64,000 nt of DNA, taken from Lathyrus oleraceus (lineage: Eukaryota; Streptophyta; Magnoliopsida; Fabales; Fabaceae). The notes beneath the pieces are model-generated. The model ran no database searches. It saw nothing but the letters and a program-made list of their open reading frames with translations, and was not told the origin of the DNA. Positions within the stretch are counted from its first letter, which is position 1. Each line of letters opens with the position of its first letter. Where the stretch lies: the NCBI RefSeq assembly GCF_024323335.1, contig NC_066580.1:83871391-83935390 (forward strand). The letters are read 5' to 3'. Below are positions 56,453 through 64,000 of this stretch, in pieces. A program made the position numbers and the translations under genes.

Positions 56453-59400
56453 TTAGGCAAAGTATTTCTTGACTGCATCTGAATTCACAGGACGAGTGAA
56501 CTCCTCCCCATCCATAGTTGTAAGCATCAAAGCTCCGCCTGAAAAGGCTCTCTTAACAACATATGGACCTTCATTGTTTGGAGTCCACTTGCCCCTGGAA
56601 TCGGGCGCGAAAGACAAGACTTTCTTGAGCACGAGGTCACCTGCTCGGAACACGCGAGGCTTGACCTTCTTATCGAATGCTTTCTTCATTCTCTGCTGAT
56701 ACAACTGACCATGGCACATGGCAGTCAATCGCTTCTCTTCAATCAAATTCAGTTGGTCGTAACGACTCTGAACCCATTCAGCATCAGTCAACTTGGCTTC
56801 CATCAAGACTCTCATTGATGGGATCTCCACCTCTACTGGGAGAACAGCCTCCATGCCGTAAACAAGAGAAAAAGGGGTTGCCCCTGTTGAAGTGCGGACA
56901 GATGTACGATACCCATGCAAAGCAAATGGCAGCATCTCATGCCAATCTTTCTACGTAACAACCATCTTCTGGATAATCTTCTTGATGTTCTTATTAGCAG
57001 CTTCAACAGCCCCATTCATCTTGGGTCTGTAGGGAGATGAATTATGGTGTGCAATCTTGAATTCAGCACACAACTCTTCCATCATCTTGTTATTCAGATT
57101 AGATCCATTATCAGTAATGATCTTATCTGGCACACCATAACGGAAAATCAGCTGATTCTTGACAAATTTAACGACCACCTGCCTGGTCAAATTCGCATAC
57201 AATGCGGCTTCAACCTATTTGGTGAAGGAATCAATTGCTACGAGAATAAACCTGTGTCCGTTGGACGCTTTCGGTTCAATCATGCCGATCATGTCGATTC
57301 CCCACATAGAGAAAGGCCATGGTGATGAAATCACATTCAGAAGTGTCGGAGGAATATGAATGTTATCCGCATAAATCTGACACTTGTGGCATTTCTTCAC
57401 ATATTTGCAGCAGTCAGACTCCATTGTCAGCCAATAGTAGCCTGCTCTCAGCATCTTTCTAGCCATGGCATGCCCATTGGAATGAGTACCAAATGAACCC
57501 TCATGGACCTCAGTCATCAACAGGTTTGCTTCGTGTCTATCCACGCATCTGAGCAAAACCATATCAAAATTTCTCTTGTACAGCACTTCACTACTGAGGT
57601 AGAAACTGCCTGACAACCTTCTTAAAGTTTTCCTATCTTTCACAAATGCCCCAGGTGGGTAGACCTTGTTCTAGAGGAAATTCTTGATATCAAAATACCA
57701 AGGCTTGTCATCATTCACTTCTTCAACTGCAAACACGTGAGTTGGTCTATCCAAGTGCATCACGGCGATATTGGGAACCTCATTCCAATACTTGACTACA
57801 ATCATCGAAGCAAGCGTAGCAAGCGCATCTGCCATCCGATTATCTTCTCGAGGAATATGATGAAAGTCAACTTCTGTAAAGAACGTTGAAATCCTCCTCG
57901 CATAATCTTTATACGGAATGAGACCAGGTTGATTCGTCTCCCATTCCCCCTTGATCTGATTGACAACCATGGCCGAATCACCATACACATCAAGATGTTT
58001 GATTCTCAAATCAATACATTCTTCCAGTCCCATAATACAGGCTTCATACTCAGCCATATTATTCGTGCATTTGAAAGTTAGCCTTGCTGTAAACAGAATA
58101 TGTGTGCCATGAGGAGTAATGATTACTGCCCCAATTCCATTTCCGTACTGATTCACAACGCCATCAAACACCATCGTCCATCTGGAACCAGGTTCCGGAC
58201 CTTCATCAAGTCTAGGCTCATCACAATCTTTCATTTTCAAATACAGAATCTCCTCGTCTGGGAAGTCGTACTGAACAGACTGATGATCTTCAATCGGCTG
58301 ATGCGCTAAATGGTCAGCTAAGATACTACCTTTGATAGCTTTCTGAGCTCGATACTCGATATCATACTCAGACAACAACATTTGCCAACGGGAAATCCTC
58401 CCAGTTAAAGCAGGCTTCTCGAAGATATACTTGATTGGATCCATTCGGGATATCAACCAAGTTGTATGATTTATCATGTACTGGCGTAGACGCTTAGCAA
58501 CCCAAGCCAAAGCATATCACGTCTTCTCAAGCATTGAGTATCGAGACTCACAATCAGTAAACTTCTTACTGAGGTAGTAGATAGCATATTCTTTCTTCCC
58601 TGATTCGTCTTGTTGACCGAGTACACAACCCAACGAGTCTTCAAGAACAGTCAGATACATGATCAGAGGTCTTCCTTCTACAGGCGGAGACAAGATCGGA
58701 GGTTCAGACAGATACTCTTTGATACTGTCAAAAGCTTTCTGGCAATCCTCGGTCCAATCAAGAGACTGATCTTTCCGGAGGAGCTTGAATATCGGTGCAC
58801 ATGTGGCAGTCATGTGGGATATAAATCTGGAAATGTCATTCAAGCGGCCAAGAAAACCTCGGACTTGCTTCTCAGTTTTAGGCGCAGGCATCTCTTGTAT
58901 TGCTTTGACCTTTGCAGGATCAACCTCAATACCTCTCTCGCTGACAACAAAACCTAACAACTTTCCAGAACGGACTCTAAATGTACATTTGTTCGGATTC
59001 AGACGAAGTTTGTACTTCCTCAAACGCTGAAAAAGCTTCAACAAATGTTCAACATGTTCAACTTCCGTTCGGGACTTAGCAATCATATCATCAACATAGA
59101 CCTCTATCTCCTTGTGCATCATATCATGAAACAAGGTAGTCATAGCACGTCGATACGTGGCTCCGGCGTTCTTCAAACCGAAGGGCATCACTCGATAACA
59201 GAATGTTCCCCAAGGTGTGATGAATGTTGTCTTCTCCATATCTTCGGGTGCCATCTGGATCTGGTTATATCCGGAAAATCCGTCCATAAACGAGAAGACT
59301 TTGAATTTAGCTGTATTGTCTACCAACATATTAATGTGTGGTAGAGGGAAATCATCTTTCGGACTAGCTTTATTCAAATCTCTGTAATCAACACACATAC

Positions 59401-59915
59401 GGACTTTTTCGTCTTTCTTAGGCACATGCACAATATTGGCCACCCATAGAGGATATGTAGAAGTCACCAGAAACCCTGCATCAATTTGCTTCTAAACTTC
59501 CTCTTTGATCTTTACTGCCATATCTGGATGAGTTCTTCTGAGCTTCTGCTTCACAGGCATGCACTCAGGCTTCAAAGGCAGGAAATGTTGCACAATATCT
59601 GTATCTAGACCTGGCATGTCTTCATACGACCAAGCAAAGATATCGGAATATTCTCGTAGCAAACTGATCAACCCCTTCTTGACAGACTCTTCAAGGAGTG
59701 CCCCAATCTTCACCATACGAACACAATCTTCAGACCCCAAGTTGACTGTTTCCAGATTCTTAAGGTGCGGCTGAATGATCTTCTTCTCGTGCTCAAGGAG
59801 ACGAGAAATCTCATCAGGAATCCCTTCAACGTCATCTTCCTCTGCTTCAAATACAGGGAATTCAAAATTGGGAGATGGCGTTGGATCATTATGTTCAATG
59901 GGTTTAAGAATCAAC
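56453..59915 (-). pseudogene. pol: Ogre-R RT - RNase H - integrase, five in-frame stops
   Basis: One frame of about 1150 codons after the intron end at 59916. RT: PVKQKLRRTHPD, MCVDYRDLNKASPKD, FSFMDGFSGYNQIQM, EVYVDDMIAKS. First RNase H: KAFDSIKEYLSEPP to LEKT. Second RNase H: MVFDGVVNQYGNG, NNMAEYEAC, VYGDSAMVVNQ, REDNRMADAL. Integrase: zinc finger H..H..CCKYVKKCHKC, core GIDMIG / ITDNGSNLNNK / NGAVEAANK, C-terminal KWTPNNEGPYVV. Stops at 59492-59494 (TAG; Ogre-A has CAG), 58517-58519 (TGA), 57671-57673, 57215-57217 and 56951-56953. No frameshift. The TGA is shared with Ogre-A. Confidence 0.95.
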
Positions 59916-60099
59916 CTGCATAATGATTTTGGATAATAAAACTTTAAAATTTAAACAAGCAAACCATTATGCAGATGAAAAAGGTTGCTTTTATTCTTGT
60001 TTTTAGGGTTTTTTGTGATCACCGATTTCATGCAAAAAGCAAAAAGTGAAAACAAATGGAAAAACAAATGTTTAACAATGCATTAATTGAATGAAAATA
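59916..60099 (-). other. Ogre-R intron-like spacer between protease and RT
   Basis: Non-coding, AT-rich; the minus strand ends ATTATGCAG/GTTGATT at 59916/59915, as in Ogre-A. The gag-pro frame stops just before (60100-60102), so splicing would be needed to join RT to it. Donor not identified. Confidence 0.68.
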
Positions 60100-63000
60100 T
60101 CATTGCATATATGCTCCCAACAATGTCTTCACTTCTCCTTTTGGCATGGGAGAAGGGTTTTTAAACAAAGTGAACAAATTACGCTGACTTATGAATGACC
60201 GTAGGAACATCCACAGCGCCCAATTGTGGCAGACACCGCCAGGGATAACAAAGTTGCTCAAATCCTCTGCATCCTCTTCCAGAATAGCAGCAGCTTCCTC
60301 AGCTTGATCAGCATGGATGAAACCTCCACTCTTGAACAGTCCTTTCTCATTGAAGACCCCAGAAGAATAGCCAATTCCAGCCCGGGATTTATTATCTTCA
60401 AGCTCAATCATCTTCCCTAAACCAGCAACTGCACCACATTCAATGGCCAGTTTCGCATCACGATAGGAAGCAAATGAAGGAGACTTCTTCTCAATTGGCT
60501 CAGCAATAGACAAAGCTTGGAAAGGCGTTCCAACTTCATCTTCAGCATCAATATATGAGAAAGAAGACAGGTGGCTAACCAGGAGAGCCTTTTTTCCCCC
60601 TACCACAACCAGTTTCTTGTTCTTGACGAATTTCAGCTTCTGGTGTAGGGTGGATGTCACGGCGCCAGCCTCGTGAATCCATGGTCTACCAAGGAGACAG
60701 CTATAAGATGGGTGGATATCCATAACTTGAAAGGTAACTTGGAAATCACTTGGTCCAATCTTGATTGGGAGATCAACTTCCTCAATCACGGTCTTACGCG
60801 ACCCATCGAAAGCTTTCACAACAACACCACTCTGCCTCATGGGAGGCCCCTGATATGACAATCTCGAAAGAGTGGTCTTCGGCAATACATTCAAAGATGA
60901 CCCAGTGTCCACCAGCAGGTTGGACATGGCGTCGTTCTTGCAATTCATAGAAATATGTAAAGCCATGTTGTGGTCTCTTCCCTCCTCAGGGAGATCAGCG
61001 TCACAGAAACTCAAAGTGTTGCAAGCAGTAATGTTTGCAACAATACTGTCAAACTGCTCAATAGTGACGTCATGATCAACATAAGCCACGTCCAATACTT
61101 TCTGCAGAGCCTCCCTATGGGGTTTTGAATTCAGAAGCAAAGATAGCACGGAGATCTTGGACGGCGTTTGTAGAAGCTGGTCTACAACGTTGTACTCACT
61201 CTTCTTGATGAGCCTCAGCATCTCATCACAGTCTTCATTCACAATGCCACTAGGGCCAACAGAAGAAGCAGGAGTCTTTTGTACAAAGGAGGGTTTGGGA
61301 ACAGGTGCCGGATTCGGAACATTGACTGCAGTCCAACCGGACGCTCAGCAGAATTAGAAACAACATGAGGCTTCGGGGGTGCAGAAAACACACGACCGCT
61401 ACGGGTCAACCCGCTCACGTCAGCAATATTTACCACAAAAGATGAAGGCAAAGGCACTTCTTTCCCATCTTCAACAACAACTGGATTATATTGGAAGGGA
61501 ATTGCTCTATCTGAAGCATAAGGCACAGGGCCTGCAGGTTTGATCACCAATGAAGGAGAGACCTTCGGCTTGCTACCATCATAACGGATGACAACAGGCT
61601 CAGGAATCTTGAACACAGGAGAAATCACATTCACCTCAGGTTCGTCTTCATCAACATTTTTGTTTTGAAGAATCTCAATAGTCCCCTCATCCAACAGCTC
61701 TTGAAGCTCTCTGAGCACTTGGCGACAACCCAGGCGATTGACAGAGCAGATACGACATTTGTCATGGTCGTGCTCCATATGACTGTAATCACACAGCAGA
61801 CGATGCAACTCAACCAATGACTGTCGAATATGGCTTACATATTTGACCTTATATTTTCCAGGGCAACCCTGGACCATGTTAACCGATTTCCCATGCTCGG
61901 GCAATGGGTTCTTCGTAACATTGGGGCCTGAGTCCTCAAAGCTCAGAATGCCGCATCTCATAAGGTCTTGCACCTTAGTCTTCAATGGATAGCAGTTTTC
62001 TATATTGTGACCGGGAGCACCGGAATGATAAACACAATGCTGGTCGGGCTTGTACCACCACTGCGGGTTAGCAGGTACAGCCGGAGGATCCCTCGGGGTA
62101 ATCAGTTTCCGCTCTATTAAAGAGGGATATAGCTCAGCGTATGACATAGGAATAGGATCGAAAGTGATCTTCTTCCTATCATAATTCAAATTAGCCTGAT
62201 TACTGTTGCCACGAGGCTGGTAAGCCTGTTACGGTTGGCGATGTTGTTGTTGATATTGAGGTTGTTGCTGATTATGCTGATTGTTGTCTCTGAAGACAGG
62301 TGCTATATGAGCCACTTGATGCTGACTGCTGGCATGACGCACAGGCTTCCTCTTGGCAGAGGGTCTTCTTGGTTTAGCATGGGATTGCACAGCATGTGCC
62401 TCCCTATCTTTCTTCTTAAACGCCCCATATCGTTTAGAAGAGCCTTCATCCTTAGATAAACGTCCTTCCCGGACTCTTTCCTCCAATCGCATCCCCATGT
62501 TCACCATTTCGGTGAAATCAGAGGGAGCACTAGCAACCATCCGCTCATAATAAAATGAACTAAGAGTTTTCAAAAAGATCTTAGTCATCTCCTTTTCTTC
62601 CAGCGGAGGAGTAATCTGAGCTGCCAGCTCTCGCCACCTCTGGGCGTACTCTTTAAATGTCTCTTTGTCCTTCTGGGACATAGCTCTGAGTTGATCACGG
62701 TCAGGAGCCATATCAACATTATATTTGTATTGCTTGACGAAGGCTTCGCCAAGATCATTGAAGGAACGGATGTTTGCACTATCAAGGCTCATATACCAAC
62801 GAAGAGCTGCACCAGACAAACTATCCTGAAAATAATGAATCAGCAGCTAATCATTATCTGTCTGAGTAGACATTTTCCTGGCATACATAACCAGGTGGCT
62901 GAGAGGGCAGGTGTTCCCCTTATACTTCTCAAAGTCAGGAACTTTGAATTTGACGGGAATCTTAACACCGGGAACCAAACATAATTCAGCAGCAGACTTG

Positions 63001-63560
63001 CCGAACAAATCTTTCCCTCGAAGGGTCTTCAATTCCTTGCGGAGTTCAAGGAATTGGTCATTCATAGCTTCCATCTTTTCATTAACATCTGGGCCCTCAG
63101 ACGGCTCAGAATGATAGATGGTGTCGTCTACCCTAGGAATGGTATGCACGACAGGAGGAGGCATTGCAAGGACCGGGCTAGATGCCGGCATGGAAGCTAA
63201 TGTAGGAGCTGGAATATCTGGCATAAAACCAGGAGGCATACCCCACGGAAACCCGGCTGGCATGGCATTCGGCATGAAATGGGCACTGGCAGCTGCCACT
63301 GTTGAGGAGACAATCTCTGATATAACAGTCCTCTGGGGAGGAGTTGCAGGAGGTGGAGATGGTTGATTCTGAGCAGCTAGAAACTGCTCCATCAGGGAAC
63401 TCAGGCTAGCAACCTCTTCCTTCAGCTCTCGGTTCTCTTGTTCAAGTTGATCCATCACTCTCGCAGAATTGGCTCGGGTGTAGTACCGATGAGTCAGCTT
63501 GTCTTCAAAATAAATGAAGAGCACAGAGTCAGATAACAAACAAGAAGACCAGAACAACAC
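60100..63560 (-). pseudogene. gag-pro: Ogre-R gag-protease, two stops and a frameshift
   Basis: Gag: FEDKLTHRYYTRAN and coiled coil, Pro/Ala-rich linker, gag domain (CPLSHLVMYARKMSTQTDND, SGAALRWYMSLDS, KDKETFKEYAQRWRELAAQI), Gln/Asn-rich stretch, and the C/H motif HCVYHSGAPGHNIENC. Protease: LVDTGSSLNVLPKTTLSRL (near 60900), YSCLLGRPWIHEAGA. Stops at 62847-62849 (TAG) and 62229-62231 (TAA), and a frame change near 61300, between the gag-proximal frame (ending 61239) and the protease frame (61242-60100). Ogre-A has a Gln codon at the first stop site. The stretch missing from Ogre-A after SRKTV is present here. Confidence 0.94.
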
Positions 63561-63764
63561 CTGCTTATGCGAGATGATGCATGCAATGCTTGTGCATATG
63601 CTTTGTTTTTATTTCAAGGAACCTTTAGGGTATTATTTGCAAAATTTTGAAATTTTAAACATTTAATAGCATATGGAAAAAAAAATATCTCATCAAATAT
63701 ATATTCGAGACAAAGAAGTACAACATTGTTGATCATATTACAAGGGAAAAGGAAAATGAACATC
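63561..63764 (-). other. Ogre-R spacer between ORF1 and gag
   Basis: AT-rich and non-coding; the minus strand ends with the GCATAAGCAG-like block (here next to a short variation) before gag, as in the other copies. Confidence 0.55.
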
Positions 63765-64000
63765 CTATGGATCCCTAGAAGCTCGAGATGCCGGAAGACG
63801 AGATGCACAAAGCCTCTTGATCTCTCTCTCGTATGCTGCTTCCATATCTGCTTTCTCCTTAGCAAGTCAATCATACTTCCTTTTCCAGAATTTGGAAGAC
63901 TGAGGAAGCTGAGAAGTCCAGGTATCATTCGGATCGTCTATCACCTGATGCTCGAGGAATTCGATCAGAGTGTCCTTCTCTTTAAGCTGTTGAAGCAACT
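63765..64000 (-). pseudogene. Ogre-R ORF1, C-terminal end (partial)
   Basis: Reads the coiled-coil C-terminus (LAKEKADMEAAYEREIKRL, ending ASRDP, stop at 63765-63767), matching 336-570 in Ogre-L. A TGA interrupts within the YDGLAK-equivalent motif near 63868. The rest lies beyond the window. Confidence 0.9.

Larger units (their letters stand above)
47348..64000 (-). mobile_element. Ogre-R: Ogre element from 3' LTR to ORF1
   Basis: Minus strand; reading from the right edge: end of ORF1, spacer, gag-pro, intron-like spacer, RT-RNase H-integrase, repeat-rich 3' untranslated region, polypurine region and 3' LTR. The 5' LTR lies beyond the window. It inserted into the Ogre-B LTR (break at 47347/47348; adjoining bases GTTTC). 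About seven nonsense codons and a frameshift disable the proteins, but all domains are present. Confidence 0.95.

Noticed and set aside
1..64000. tRNA or rRNA genes
   Set aside because: The only tRNA-related matches are short primer binding sites next to LTRs; no cloverleaf or rRNA segment was seen.

Overview
The window is a pile of nested LTR retrotransposons with no recognisable host gene, tRNA, rRNA or CRISPR. It points to a legume of the vetch/pea tribe (Fabeae: Pisum, Vicia, Lathyrus, Lens). The reason is that it holds several Ogre-type Ty3/gypsy elements with LTRs near 5 kb, an extra ORF1 upstream of gag and a tRNA-Arg-type primer site, next to Ty1/copia elements of the Sirevirus (SIRE/Maximus) lineage. 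The tribe is inferred from element type; no species marker is present.

Layout, left to right. (1) 1-7876, minus strand: 5' part of Ogre-L, with the gag start at the window edge, an unbroken ORF1, the leader, the PBS and a 5.1 kb 5' LTR. (2) 7877-9296: Ogre-F, an older, diverged ORF1 fragment, cut on the left by Ogre-L and abutting a Sirevirus LTR on the right. (3) about 9297-34160, minus: Sire-H, a decayed SIRE-like copia element whose 3' LTR is split by Sire-1 (9348-17529, TSD AGAAT) and whose integrase is split by Sire-2 (23828-31850, TSD ATTCG). Sire-1 has the complete set of gag-pol domains, interrupted by four stops. Sire-2 has identical-length LTRs but has lost nearly all of pol, and it carries a 658-codon open frame where Sirevirus env-like ORFs lie. 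(4) about 34161-34655: an orphan piece of another LTR with a TATA box and a GA-rich microsatellite. (5) 34656-43126, plus: Ogre-A, with a 5' LTR shrunk to 692 bp, ORF1, gag-pro and RT, ending inside the RNase H domain where the LTR of (6) Ogre-B (43127-47347, plus) begins exactly at its first base. (7) 47348-64000, minus: Ogre-R, with a 4.9 kb 3' LTR, a 4.2 kb repeat-rich 3' untranslated region, RT-RNase H-integrase, gag-pro and the end of ORF1, running off the right edge.

How the parts work together: each element carries LTRs (promoter and termination), a PBS for tRNA priming, gag for the particle, and protease/RT/RNase H/integrase for copying and insertion. Nearly all enzymes here are broken by stops or frameshifts. 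The exceptions are ORF1 of Ogre-L and the 3' ORF of Sire-2, which remain open. Both Sire-1 and Sire-2 end pol at UAG followed by CAR-YYA, the readthrough context described for SIRE1 of soybean, so the 3' ORF is probably made as a pol fusion. The best leads are this readthrough plus interchangeable 3' ORF, a leader RNA hairpin in Ogre with a compensatory base change, a UGA stop shared by two Ogre copies, and repeat birth in the Ogre 3' untranslated region.

Limits: boundaries and divergences were read by eye; no alignment, folding or database search was run.
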